The notes beneath the pieces are model-generated. The model was not told where the DNA came from. It saw only the letters and a program-made list of their open reading frames with translations, and searched no databases. Positions 34,723 to 43,857 of a DNA stretch of 64,000 nt are shown one piece after another. This DNA comes from Novosphingobium sp. RL4. GTDB lineage: Bacteria; Pseudomonadota; Alphaproteobacteria; Sphingomonadales; Sphingomonadaceae. Each line of letters starts with the position of its first letter. Within the stretch, counting starts at the first letter, position 1. Location: contig NZ_CP141944.1 of assembly GCF_035658495.1 (NCBI RefSeq), positions 2,134,001 to 2,198,000 of the forward strand. Direction: 5' to 3'. The translations under genes and the position numbers were made by a program.

Positions 34723-37215
34723 ATGCAACCGAAGTCATTCCTGCTAATGAACGCCGCAGCGGCAGCGCTGCTTACCGGCGCGCCCGCGCTCGCCCAATCG
34801 GCGACGGACACGGCGACCGCGTCCCAAGATGCCCGGCCGACCGACATCATCGTTACCGGTTCCGCCCGTGCGCAGCGCCGGTTCGATGTGTCCTATGCCG
34901 TCAACACGCTGTCCGAAGACGATATCAAGAAGCTCGCTCCGCAGAGCATGGCCCAGCTTTTCAGCGTCGTTCCCGGCGTTCAGGTCGAATCGACCGGCGG
35001 CGAAGTGCAGAACATCACCCGCGTGCGCGGCATTCCCACCGACCGCGGCTACCTCTATTTCCAGCAGGACGGCCTGCCGCTGTTTCACGATCTGGACGGC
35101 TACTTCTTCAATTCCGGAGACGGCATGAACCGTACCGACCTGATGACGCAGCGGGTCGAAGTGGTGCGCGGCGGCCCGGCACCGATCTATGCCAGCGGCG
35201 CGGCGGCCATCGCCAACGTCATCACGCGGACCGGCAGCGATACGCCGCAGGGTGAAGCGCAAGTGACGCTGGGCACCAGCGGCCTCTACCGCCTCGATGC
35301 CTATCAGTCCGGTCCGCTGGGCAAGGACACGTACTATGCCGTCGGCGGCTTCCTTCGCCAGAACGACGGGTATCGCGATGCAGGCTTCCCTGCCGATCGC
35401 GGGGGCCAGATCCGCGCCAATCTGAAGCATGATTTCGATAACGGTTCGATCAAGGTGTCGGGCCAGTACACCAACGATCACAACATCTTCTATCTCTCGC
35501 TGCCCACCGCCGATCCGCGCGATCCTTCGGTCAGCCTGAACCCGTACCTCAATTCGCTGACCGGCACGCTCGATACCCCGGCGCTGCGCGCCGCCAACAT
35601 TGCCTATCGCGACGGTAGCGGACAGGTCCAGAGCAACACTTACGACCTTGCCAATGGCCGCCACATGCGGTTCGGCAATGTGCAGGTCGATTATGAAGGC
35701 GATTTCGGCGAGTGGCACGTATCGGCCAAAGCCGGATATACGCAGGGGCGTTCGACCTTCGATGCCCTCTACACGACCTCCAATCCGGTGGATGCGGATA
35801 CGTTCGCCGCCGGCTATCTGTCGGCAGCACAGTCCGCGTTCGGGAACGTCGCGTCGCTGGGCTATGCCATCGCCGGCACCAGCGGCGCGACTGTCTACGA
35901 TCCGAACAGCGAATCCGGCCTCGTGCTTTCGGCGCAGTATCGCCACACCGACGCCAAATTCTATTCCGGCCAGGGCGACCTGAGCGTCACCCGCAAATTC
36001 GAAACCGGCCTGGGCAGCCACGATGTTCGCGTCGGCGTCTACGGGGCGACCTGGGGCAGCACGATCTTCGGGGTCTATCAGAACTATCTGCTGCAAGTGG
36101 CCAATCAGCCGCAGGTACTCGACCTTGTCGCTTATGGTGCGACCGGCTCGGTCAGCGGCTATGTTACCGATAACGGCGCACTGACCGATGCGGCGTCGCT
36201 GATCGGCGGCAAGTACGAGGCGAGGATGTTCGCAGTCTACGGCACCGATAGCTGGGACGTGACCGACAAGCTGCGCATCGATCTGGGTTTGCGCCAGGAA
36301 TGGTACGACTACAGCGGATTTTCGCGCACCACTGCAGCCTATGATCTGGGCGATGCCACCACGCTGGCGGACAATGCCACGCGCGGCTTCACCGGCGCCA
36401 TCGTCAACACGACGTTCAAACCCAAGGCGACCAATTGGACTGTCGGCGCGAATTATGACCTGACGGACAATTTCGGCCTCTACGCCCGCGCGTCGCAGCT
36501 TCAGGTGCCTGCCAATGGCTCCGTAGTCGGCTCTGCCGGAGCTTCGTACACGGCATCGAAGGCCAAGCTCTACGAAGCAGGGGTCAAGGCTGTATTCGGC
36601 CGCTCCTACCTCTACCTCACGGGGTTCTACACCAGGTTCGACCCGCTCAATGCCAGCTTCGCCACCTACAACCCGGTGACGGGCCGCAGCGATCAGCCGA
36701 TCCAGTTCCTCGGATCGGCAGAGGACAAGGGCGTGGAGGCAGACGGGCTGCTGCGCGTGGCGGGACCGTTCTCGATCGCGGGCGCCGTCACGGTGCAGGA
36801 TCCCAAGTACATCAACTTCACCAGCAGCACCGGCGCCGACGCCGGGGACGTGCTGGGCAAGCAGATCGTGCGCCAGCCGAAGGTCTACGGCAACATCCGC
36901 CCGAGCCTGGATTTCAACCTTGCGGGCGGCGATCACCTGAGCCTCTACGGTCGCTACGATTACGTCGGCAAGCGCTATGTCGACGTCACGAACACCACGG
37001 CCTTGCCCGCTTATGGCTACTTCAGCGCGGGCGCGACCTTCAACCACGGGCGGTGGAGCCTTCAGGTCGTGGGCGACAACATCACCAATGCCCACGGCTT
37101 CACCGAAGGCAACACCGCCGGCGATACTCTGACCGGTCAGGGCACGCCGGAGGCAATCTTCGGGCGTCCGCTGTGGGGCCGTAACGTGCGCTTCGTGCTC
37201 GGCCTGAAGTGGTGA
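34723..37215 (+). CDS. TonB-dependent receptor in a ROK-controlled locus
   Basis: The product has 830 residues from the ATG at 34723, preferred because GAGGGA sits 5 bases upstream and a signal peptide begins there (MNAAAAALLTGAPALAQ). TonB box DIIVTGSA, plug with LAPQSMAQLFSVVPGVQVESTGG, VRGIPTDRGYLYFQQDGLPL and VEVVRGGPAPIYASGAAAIANVITR, then a long barrel ending in NVRFVLGLKW. No STN domain. The pairing with a ROK repressor and a secreted glycerophosphodiesterase points to a sugar or phosphodiester ligand rather than iron; this is inference. Confidence 0.92.
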   Translation: MQPKSFLLMNAAAAALLTGAPALAQSATDTATASQDARPTDIIVTGSARAQRRFDVSYAVNTLSEDDIKKLAPQSMAQLFSVVPGVQVESTGGEVQNITRVRGIPTDRGYLYFQQDGLPLFHDLDGYFFNSGDGMNRTDLMTQRVEVVRGGPAPIYASGAAAIANVITRTGSDTPQGEAQVTLGTSGLYRLDAYQSGPLGKDTYYAVGGFLRQNDGYRDAGFPADRGGQIRANLKHDFDNGSIKVSGQYTNDHNIFYLSLPTADPRDPSVSLNPYLNSLTGTLDTPALRAANIAYRDGSGQVQSNTYDLANGRHMRFGNVQVDYEGDFGEWHVSAKAGYTQGRSTFDALYTTSNPVDADTFAAGYLSAAQSAFGNVASLGYAIAGTSGATVYDPNSESGLVLSAQYRHTDAKFYSGQGDLSVTRKFETGLGSHDVRVGVYGATWGSTIFGVYQNYLLQVANQPQVLDLVAYGATGSVSGYVTDNGALTDAASLIGGKYEARMFAVYGTDSWDVTDKLRIDLGLRQEWYDYSGFSRTTAAYDLGDATTLADNATRGFTGAIVNTTFKPKATNWTVGANYDLTDNFGLYARASQLQVPANGSVVGSAGASYTASKAKLYEAGVKAVFGRSYLYLTGFYTRFDPLNASFATYNPVTGRSDQPIQFLGSAEDKGVEADGLLRVAGPFSIAGAVTVQDPKYINFTSSTGADAGDVLGKQIVRQPKVYGNIRPSLDFNLAGGDHLSLYGRYDYVGKRYVDVTNTTALPAYGYFSAGATFNHGRWSLQVVGDNITNAHGFTEGNTAGDTLTGQGTPEAIFGRPLWGRNVRFVLGLKW

Positions 37216-37234
37216 CGATCACGCGCTGACTGTC

Positions 37235-37260
37235 CGGCCCGGACCTTTGTGTTCGGGCCG
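37235..37260 (+). terminator. Hairpin after the TonB-dependent receptor
   Basis: CGGCCCG (37235-37241), a 12-base loop and CGGGCCG (37254-37260) form a 7-bp GC stem, with TTCC following. It may partly separate the receptor from the phosphodiesterase gene. Confidence 0.5.
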
Positions 37261-37315
37261 CTTCCGCCGCGCCGCCAAGGCCGCGGCACTCCCTTTTCGA
37301 TACTGGAAACGCTCG

Positions 37316-38266
37316 ATGAAGATCATTCTTCTTGCCGCGGCCGCGCTGTCGCTGGCCGCTACGGCTGCACATGCCGCACCCACCCATCGTTCCACCGGCG
37401 AGATCATGGCCCAGATCCGCGATCCGCATGGCCGGCTCATCGTGGTCGCCCATCGCGGCTGCCACGAACCGGCGCCTCTTCACGGCTTCGGCGCGGCGCC
37501 TGAAAATTCGGTGCAGGCTCTCGAAAAGTGCGCGGCGATGGGCGTCGATATGATGGAAACCGACGTGCTCGAGAGCAAGGACGGCTACCTGGTCATCATG
37601 CATGACGAGACTGTGGACCGCACGACCACCGGCACCGGCAAGGTCGCCGATCTCACCCTGGCACAGATCAAGAGCCTGCGACTGCGCCAGGACGAGGGCG
37701 GCAGCGATGCCGCGGCAACCGACCAGTTCGTGCTCACGCTGGATGAGATGCTGGCGCTCGCCAAGGATCGCATCACGCTCAACCTGGACGTCAAGGACGC
37801 CATCTACCCGCAAGTGATCGCCGCCGTGCGCAAGGCGGGCGCCCAGAACCGCGTGACGCTGAAGACGCGGGTCGGCGTGGGCTCGCAACCGCTGGCCCCG
37901 ATGGCGCCTTATGATGAGGTGCCTTTCCTTGTCATCCCAAAGGACGGCGACGACAGCGGCAAGAGCATTCCCGACATGATCGCCGCGCAAATGTCCGGCA
38001 AAATCAAACCCGTCGGCATCGAGCTTCCCTACCGCCTCCCGCGCGAGGCGCTGCCAGCCATTGTCAAGCGCGCGCAATCGCTGGGCGTTCGCCTGTGGGT
38101 GAACATGCTCGACGGCAATTTCGTCCTTGGTGCTGGGAGCGACAGGGATGCCTTGCGCGCGCCGGATGCCGTATGGGGCAGTCTGGTGCGCGAAGGTGTT
38201 TCCATGCTGCTGACCGACGAGCCCGAAGCGATGCTGGCGATGCGTGACGCAAGCGGTCGGCGGTAA
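37316..38266 (+). CDS. Secreted glycerophosphodiester phosphodiesterase
   Basis: The product has 316 residues with a signal peptide (MKIILLAAAALSLAATAAHA). The GDPD barrel has the catalytic VAHRG (His46, Arg47), the metal ligands PEN-S (Glu63), ETDV (Glu81, Asp83) and IMHDETVDRTT (His96), then LNLDVKD and LLTDEPEAML. It releases glycerol-3-phosphate from glycerophosphodiesters in the periplasm. It follows the receptor by 100 bases, so the receptor may import a glycerophosphodiester-like compound or the enzyme's product. GGAAA lies 7 bases before the ATG. Confidence 0.92.
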   Translation: MKIILLAAAALSLAATAAHAAPTHRSTGEIMAQIRDPHGRLIVVAHRGCHEPAPLHGFGAAPENSVQALEKCAAMGVDMMETDVLESKDGYLVIMHDETVDRTTTGTGKVADLTLAQIKSLRLRQDEGGSDAAATDQFVLTLDEMLALAKDRITLNLDVKDAIYPQVIAAVRKAGAQNRVTLKTRVGVGSQPLAPMAPYDEVPFLVIPKDGDDSGKSIPDMIAAQMSGKIKPVGIELPYRLPREALPAIVKRAQSLGVRLWVNMLDGNFVLGAGSDRDALRAPDAVWGSLVREGVSMLLTDEPEAMLAMRDASGRR

Positions 38267-38514
38267 TGATCGGGGAGGGGCTTCCAACAGCGGGGCCCTC
38301 CACGCAGTGCCCGGCCCCGTACCAAGGCTGCCCGCACCAACAGCACAATCAGCCGGAGCGGAACTGAGAAAGGCCCTCGTTCCCTTCAAGAACTCCAGTC
38401 GGTTGCAGGACGCGCTGCGAGGTCCATGTTTTGCGAGCCGGCAAGGCAAGCGCGGAGCCCGCTACCTCGGGCGAGGCATGGACTTCGCCGCCGGGGCGTT
38501 GCAGACAGCGGGGC
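38267..38514. other. Intergenic region upstream of the GT87 gene
   Basis: These 248 bases show no coding frame with a convincing start and no clear hairpin or palindrome. A promoter for the GT87-type gene is expected here but I cannot define one. Confidence 0.35.
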
Positions 38515-39735
38515 ATGGGGGCTGATTTCCTGAAACGGATGGACTGGCTGGGCGCCGCGCGCGTCACCGGATACCTGCGACTCTTCGCGGTGCTTGCCGC
38601 CGTCATGCTGGCCTGGCTGGTGGGAACCTCGCACGGGGGGGTAGATGCCAACGGCTATCTGCTCGGCAGCGACTTCATCAGTTTCTGGACGACGGGCCAC
38701 ATGCTCTTCGCCCATGGCGACCCATACGACGGGGCCGCGCATATCGCGGCGCAGCGCACCTATTTCTCGGCGGAAGGCGCCTATACCGCATTCTATTACC
38801 CGCCTTCGTTTCTGCCGTTCTGCTGGCCGCTTGGCGGGCTGCCCTATTTTCCGGCGCTCGGGGCATGGTTGCTGATGACGGGCGCGTTGTACCTCGGCGC
38901 GGTGCGGTGCTGGTGGGAACGGGCGGCGACCGGGGTGCCGCTGTGGCTCCTGTTCGCGGCCTTCCCCGCAGTGCCGATCGTCGTGACACATGGGCAGACG
39001 GCATTCCTTGTTTGCGGCCTGCTTGGGCTGGGCGCCTGGCTGGTGCCGACCCGGCCCTGGATCGCGGGCGCCTTGTTCGGGCTGGCGACGATCAAGCCGC
39101 AGTTCGGGCTGCTGCTCCCCCTTGTGCTGGTGGCGACGGGGCAATGGCGGGTCATCGCCTCGGCCTGCATCACGGCCGCGGCGCTGGCCTTGCTATCCGC
39201 ATGGGCATTCGGCGCGCAGGCCTGGATCGGCTGGCTGGGGGCGAGCGAGCGGGCGCAGGCGGCGATGGCCCATGGGCAGATCGGCTACGGCAAGATGATG
39301 AGCCCGTTTGCGGGAATGCGCCTCATCGGCACCTCGATGGGCCTGAGCTATGCCGTGCAGGGGCTGGTGACGCTGGCGGTGGCCGGGCTGGTGCTGTGGG
39401 CCTGCCTGCGCAAGGGACGGGCAGGGGCCTGGACGCCGGGGCTGGCCGCGCTGATGCTGGCCGGCGCCCCCCTGGCGACGCCCTATGTGCTGGACTATGA
39501 CATGGTGCTGCTGGCCTTCCCGATGCTCTGGCTGGTGGGCGAGGGGCTGCGCAGCGGCTTTGCGCCTTACGAGAAGCTGGCGCTCGTGCTCGCCTTTGCC
39601 GCGCCCGCGCTGGCGCGCCCGCTGGCGCTTGGCTTCGATATCCCGGTCATGCCTCTGGTCCTCGTGCTGTTCTTCGGGGTAGTCTGGCGGAGGGCAACCT
39701 CGGAAGCTTCCGGGCATTCCAGGGCAATACCCTGA
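38515..39735 (+). CDS. GT87-family (DUF2029) polytopic glycosyltransferase
   Basis: The product has 406 residues, mostly membrane segments. The first extracytoplasmic loop holds GSDFISFWTTGHMLFAHGDPYDG and FYYPPSFLPFCWPLG, the conserved DUF2029/GT87 signature with the acidic catalytic residues; later YVLDYDMVLLAFP matches the family. GT87 enzymes move mannose or related sugars from polyprenyl phosphates to lipids or glycans. The start is chosen at 38515; an ATG at 38539 is possible. The NYN gene follows after 14 bases. Confidence 0.85.
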   Translation: MGADFLKRMDWLGAARVTGYLRLFAVLAAVMLAWLVGTSHGGVDANGYLLGSDFISFWTTGHMLFAHGDPYDGAAHIAAQRTYFSAEGAYTAFYYPPSFLPFCWPLGGLPYFPALGAWLLMTGALYLGAVRCWWERAATGVPLWLLFAAFPAVPIVVTHGQTAFLVCGLLGLGAWLVPTRPWIAGALFGLATIKPQFGLLLPLVLVATGQWRVIASACITAAALALLSAWAFGAQAWIGWLGASERAQAAMAHGQIGYGKMMSPFAGMRLIGTSMGLSYAVQGLVTLAVAGLVLWACLRKGRAGAWTPGLAALMLAGAPLATPYVLDYDMVLLAFPMLWLVGEGLRSGFAPYEKLALVLAFAAPALARPLALGFDIPVMPLVLVLFFGVVWRRATSEASGHSRAIP

Positions 39736-39749
39736 TAAAGGAGCCAAAA

Positions 39750-40466
39750 GTGCCCGAACCCAAGCCCCGCATCGGCCGCAACATCGCGCTGCTGATCGAT
39801 GCCGACAATGCCTCTCCCGCCAATCTCGATGCGGCGCTGACGATCCTGGGCGATCTCGGCACGGTCAACGTGCGGCGCATCTACGGCAACTGGAGCAAGC
39901 CCGCGCTCAAGGGCTGGTCCCGGCTCGTGCATCGCCACGCGCTGGAGCCGCAGCAGCAGTTCGACCTGACCAAGGGCAAGAACGCCACAGACATGAAGAT
40001 GACGATCGACGCGATGGACCTCCTATACGGAGGCCATGTCGACGGTTTCGGACTGATGACGAGCGACAGCGACTTCATGCCGCTCGCCATCCGCATCCGT
40101 CAGAACGGCACGCCGGTCTATGGCTTCGGCACCGCCCGCACGCCCGAGGCGTTTCGCGAGGCCTGCACGCGGTTCATCGATCTCGACGCCATGCCGGACG
40201 AGGACGCGGTCGAACCGGCGAGCGAAGCGGCAAAGCCCGCCATCGACGACGAACTGGTGAAGCTGCTGGGGGAGGCGTGGAAGGCCAGCAAGCGGGACGA
40301 AATGGGGTTTGCGAGCCTGTCCGAAGTGGGGCAGCGCGTGGCGAACCGCTCCAGCTTCGATGCCCGCAGCTATGGTTTCTCGCGCTTGTCGGAACTGGTG
40401 CAGACACTGCCCAATTTCGCGACCGAGCGGCGGGAAAGCGGGCTGTTCGTCAAGCGGACGCGCTAG
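39750..40466 (+). CDS. NYN domain PIN-like nuclease with OST-HTH (LOTUS) domain
   Basis: The product has 238 residues from a GTG with AAAGGAG 6 bases upstream. The NYN core has acidic metal ligands in IALLIDADNASP (Asp17, Asp19), KNATDMKMTID and GLMTSDSDFMPL. After a linker, an OST-HTH/LOTUS domain (about 168-238) reads FASLSEVGQRVANRSSFDARSYGFSRLSELVQTL. These proteins are thought to act on RNA. It probably shares a transcript with the GT87 gene but the link is not obvious. Confidence 0.9.
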   Translation: MPEPKPRIGRNIALLIDADNASPANLDAALTILGDLGTVNVRRIYGNWSKPALKGWSRLVHRHALEPQQQFDLTKGKNATDMKMTIDAMDLLYGGHVDGFGLMTSDSDFMPLAIRIRQNGTPVYGFGTARTPEAFREACTRFIDLDAMPDEDAVEPASEAAKPAIDDELVKLLGEAWKASKRDEMGFASLSEVGQRVANRSSFDARSYGFSRLSELVQTLPNFATERRESGLFVKRTR

Positions 40467-40472
40467 AGCCGC

Positions 40473-41246
40473 TTAATTTGCGGAGGTGTCCAGCTTGGTC
40501 TTGCGCACTTCCGCCGCCACTTCGGGATCGGTCTTGGCGATGTGCTGGGCCATGGCCTCGATCACCAGCGGGCCGACTTCGGCCTCTGCTTCGGGCGAGA
40601 TATAGTTCGACCACCTGGCGTCGATCTGGATCTTCTGCGCATTCAGCGCCGACATCCGCTTGCCCAGCGGCGTGGCGAAGAAGTCCTTGATGAACTTCAT
40701 GTCCGCACCGTCTACCTGAAGCGAGGCATCGATCGCGGCGGAACCTATATCGGCCGAAAGGCTCTCCGCCGATATTTCCCTGGAAGCCATCGCATCGCGG
40801 GCGGTGGCGCCCATCGCGTTGCGTTCGGCCACGGTCGAGATGAAGCGCGTCATTTGCGGGGAACGGAGGAAAACCCCGATTTCGGCCGCCTCCGAGGCGG
40901 ACAGGTTCGCCTTGTAGAGCGCCGCGAGATCGCTGCGGTACAGTGGCACGATCCGCTGGGCTTCCTGCACCATCATCGGCTTCAGGGCATCGGAAAATGC
41001 CCGGAGCAGGCCGGGATAAGCGGTTTCGAGTTCGGCCATTTCCTCGTCGGCGGCCAGACCGTCAACCATGGCCTTCAGCATGGCGTTGCTCGACCGGGCC
41101 ATCTGCTCGTCAGTGACGACGATACCGGCAAGCTCGTCCCAAACCGCCTGCTGCGAGACGGCCGCAGTGGCGGCAAGCGAGGGGACGGCCCCGGCCGGGG
41201 TGAACGAGATCGCGGCCAGCGCCGCGAGCATAAGAGCGTTACGCAT
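40473..41246 (-). CDS. DUF2059 exported protein
   Basis: The product has 257 residues with a signal peptide (MRNALMLAALAAISFTPAGA). Its helical DUF2059 domain recurs as YRSDLAALYKANLSASEAAEIGVFLRSPQMTRFI and DFFATPLGKRMSALNAQKIQ. The function is unknown; members are periplasmic. Its start overlaps the end of parE by 8 bases, so it is expressed from the parE transcript. Confidence 0.86.
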   Translation of the reverse strand: MRNALMLAALAAISFTPAGAVPSLAATAAVSQQAVWDELAGIVVTDEQMARSSNAMLKAMVDGLAADEEMAELETAYPGLLRAFSDALKPMMVQEAQRIVPLYRSDLAALYKANLSASEAAEIGVFLRSPQMTRFISTVAERNAMGATARDAMASREISAESLSADIGSAAIDASLQVDGADMKFIKDFFATPLGKRMSALNAQKIQIDARWSNYISPEAEAEVGPLVIEAMAQHIAKTDPEVAAEVRKTKLDTSAN

Positions 41247-43236
41247 CGATCAGCTCCGGGTCGATCTCACCGGCGCGGTTCTGGATGAACATGAAGCGAT
41301 GTTCGGGATTGCGGCCCATCAGGCGGTCCACAAGGTCCTTCACCGCCGCGCGGCCCTCGTATTCCGGCGGCAGGGTGATGCGGATGAGCGAGCGGCTTTC
41401 CGGCGCCATCGTCGTTTCACGAAGCTGCTGCGGGTTCATTTCGCCCAGACCCTTGAACCGGCCCACTTCGACCTTCTTGTTCTTGAACACCGTTGCTTCC
41501 AGTTCGGCGCGGTGTGCGTCGTCACGGGCATAGGCCGAAGTCGAGCCTGCGGTGAGGCGGTAAAGCGGCGGCTGCGCGAGGTAGAGGTGCCCGCGCTTCA
41601 CGATGTCCGGCATCTCCTGGAAGAAGAAGGTCATCAGCAGCGTGGCGATATGCGCACCGTCCACGTCGGCGTCGGTCATGATGATGACGCGGTCGTAGCG
41701 CAGGTTGTCGGCGTTGCAGTCCTTGCGGGTGCCGCAGCCGAGCGCGAGGCCGAGGTCGGCGATTTCCGAGTTCCCGCGGATCTTGTCCGCCGTGGCCGAG
41801 GCCACGTTGAGGATCTTGCCCCGGATCGGCAGGATGGCCTGGGTCTTGCGGTTGCGCGCCTGCTTGGCCGATCCGCCTGCCGAATCGCCTTCGACGATGA
41901 ACAGTTCGGTCTCGCCCGGCCCCTCGCCCGAACAGTCCGTCAACTTGCCGGGAAGACGCAGCTTGCGGGCATTGGTGGCGGTCTTGCGCTTGACCTCCCG
42001 CTCGGCCTTGCGGCGCAGGCGATCGTCCATGCGTTCCATCACCGCGCCGAGCAGCGCCTTGCCGCGATCGAGGTTGTCCGTGAGGAAGTGGTCGAAATGG
42101 TCGCGCACCGCCGCTTCCACGAGGCGGGCGGCCTCGGGGCTGGTGAGGCGGTCCTTGGTCTGGCTCTGGAACTGGGGATCGCGGATGAAGACCGAGAGCA
42201 TGACTTCGCTGCCGGTCACCACGTCATCCGGGGTGATGTCCTTGGCCTTCTTGGCCTGCCCCACCAGGTCCGCGAAAGCGCGGATGCCCTTGGTCAGCGC
42301 GGCGCGAAGGCCCTGTTCGTGCGTGCCGCCGTCCGGGGTGGGGATGGTGTTGCAGTACCAGGAATAGGAACCGTCGGAATAGAGCGGCCAGGCGATCGCC
42401 CATTCGACGCGGCCCTGTTCGGAACCGTCATCGCCGCGCTGGAAATCCTGGCGCCCGGAGAAGAACTGCGTGGTCACGCATTCACGGGTGCCGATCTGCT
42501 CCGCCAGATGATCGGCAAGGCCGCCGGGGAACTGGAAGGTCGATTCGGCGGGAACATCCTCGGAAGCGAGCGAGGGCGCGCATTTCCAGCGGATTTCGAC
42601 GCCCGCGAAAAGATAGGCCTTCGAACGCACCAGCTTGAACAGGCGCGCGGGCTTGAACTGCTGGTCTCCGAAAATCTCGGTATCGGGCGTGAAGCTGACC
42701 GCCGTGCCGCGCCGGTTGGGCGCCGCGCCGACTTTCTGGAGCGGCCCGAGCGTGACCCCGCGCGAAAATTCCTGCGCGAAGAGTTCCTTGTTGCGGGCCA
42801 CTTCGACGCGGGTAAGGCTGGACAGGGCGTTGACCACCGAGATGCCGACGCCGTGCAGGCCGCCCGAAGTGGCATAGGCCTTGCCGGAGAACTTGCCGCC
42901 CGAGTGCAGCGTCGAGAGGATGACCTCCAGCGCCGACTTGCCGGGAAACTTGGGGTGTTCGTCAACCGGGATACCGCGACCGTTGTCGGTGATGGTCAGC
43001 CGGTTGCCTTCGTCCAGCGTGACTTCGATGCGGTTGGCGTGGCCGGCCACGGCCTCGTCCATCGCGTTGTCCAGCACTTCGGCGGCGAGATGGTGCAGCG
43101 CGCGCTCGTCGGTGCCGCCGATGTACATGCCGGGACGACGGCGGACGGGCTCGAGCCCCTCCAGCACTTCGATCGCGGAACCATCGTAGGATTCCCCGCC
43201 CGCAGACGGGAGCTTGTCGAACAGGTCATCGGACAT
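41239..43236 (-). CDS. parE: DNA topoisomerase IV subunit B
   Basis: The product has 665 residues from the ATG at 43236. The GHKL ATPase domain begins with VLEGLEPVRRRPGMYIGGTDERALHHL and has ITDNGRGIPVDEH; the transducer domain follows; the Toprim domain has EGDSAGGSAKQARNRKTQAILPIRGKILNV and DADVDGAHI. Together with ParC it unlinks daughter chromosomes. The combination of length and Toprim sequence, lacking the GyrB-specific insert, favours ParE over GyrB. Confidence 0.95.
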   Translation of the reverse strand: MSDDLFDKLPSAGGESYDGSAIEVLEGLEPVRRRPGMYIGGTDERALHHLAAEVLDNAMDEAVAGHANRIEVTLDEGNRLTITDNGRGIPVDEHPKFPGKSALEVILSTLHSGGKFSGKAYATSGGLHGVGISVVNALSSLTRVEVARNKELFAQEFSRGVTLGPLQKVGAAPNRRGTAVSFTPDTEIFGDQQFKPARLFKLVRSKAYLFAGVEIRWKCAPSLASEDVPAESTFQFPGGLADHLAEQIGTRECVTTQFFSGRQDFQRGDDGSEQGRVEWAIAWPLYSDGSYSWYCNTIPTPDGGTHEQGLRAALTKGIRAFADLVGQAKKAKDITPDDVVTGSEVMLSVFIRDPQFQSQTKDRLTSPEAARLVEAAVRDHFDHFLTDNLDRGKALLGAVMERMDDRLRRKAEREVKRKTATNARKLRLPGKLTDCSGEGPGETELFIVEGDSAGGSAKQARNRKTQAILPIRGKILNVASATADKIRGNSEIADLGLALGCGTRKDCNADNLRYDRVIIMTDADVDGAHIATLLMTFFFQEMPDIVKRGHLYLAQPPLYRLTAGSTSAYARDDAHRAELEATVFKNKKVEVGRFKGLGEMNPQQLRETTMAPESRSLIRITLPPEYEGRAAVKDLVDRLMGRNPEHRFMFIQNRAGEIDPELIDA

Positions 43237-43393
43237 GGCCGGGACTATAGGGCGGCTAAACCCGCGATCAAGCACGGCTTCGTGCTTATCCGCAAAGAGA
43301 TGTTCGCGGTCTGATCTTTTTCGGGATTCGGGCAGGCGCGGGGAGGGGAAGCACCGCGTGGCCGATGGCGATTCGCGGGGGTGTTTGCCGGGT

Positions 43394-43792
43394 CTATTTC
43401 TTCCTGGTCTTGCCCGTCTTGCCCGCGGGTTTCGTTGCGGCCCCGGCGCAGGGCCAGGCGCTACGCGTGGCGGCAAAGACCACGTCGGAGCCGGATTCGC
43501 TGTGAACCTTGGGATTGTCGTGCAGGTAGCCGACCGTGGCTTCCCGGAGCTGGCTGATCGTCACCCCTGCCGGAATGCAGCTCTTGGACTTGTGCGCGGT
43601 ATTGAAGGCATCCACCGCGCCGGTGATGTAGGCGATGCATTCGTAGGTCTTCTCGACGTAGCTGTTGCTGCCGCGCTGGGCGGTGCAGCTCTCGTAGAGC
43701 TGGGCGCCGGTATAGAAACTGGCATTGGCGGCGCCGGGCACGAACCCCAGCGGCAGGATCAGGGCAAGGCAGGCCAGCTTCCGGGACATCAT
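43394..43792 (-). CDS. Rap1a/Tai-type secreted protein
   Basis: The product has 132 residues with a signal peptide ending near AANA. The core reads FYTGAQLYESCTA, YECIAYITGAVDAF, and a late Cys (SAWPCAGA), the four-cysteine helical fold of the Rap1a/Tai immunity family. In type VI secretion systems such proteins neutralise amidase effectors; here no effector or T6SS gene is nearby, so it may be a general periplasmic protein. The C-terminal tail is basic (KTGKTRKK). Confidence 0.72.
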   Translation of the reverse strand: MMSRKLACLALILPLGFVPGAANASFYTGAQLYESCTAQRGSNSYVEKTYECIAYITGAVDAFNTAHKSKSCIPAGVTISQLREATVGYLHDNPKVHSESGSDVVFAATRSAWPCAGAATKPAGKTGKTRKK

Positions 43793-43857
43793 TCTTGAAA
43801 CTCTCCAACCCATATGCGAGCCGTTTTTCGGCGGCCCTCGGCGCTTGAGGCGCGCCC

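Noticed and set aside
34744..37095. A 783-codon minus-strand frame opposite the ROK-linked receptor
   Set aside because: It is antisense to a clear TonB-dependent receptor and lacks family features.
41068..43314. A 748-codon plus-strand frame opposite parE
   Set aside because: It mirrors parE, which has all type II topoisomerase motifs; the antisense peptide has no recognisable domain.
43237..43393. A hairpin (AAGCACG-GCTT-CGTGCTT at 43270-43287) upstream of parE considered as a terminator
   Set aside because: It has no U tail on either strand and lies upstream of the parE start; it may be a leader element but evidence is too weak to list.
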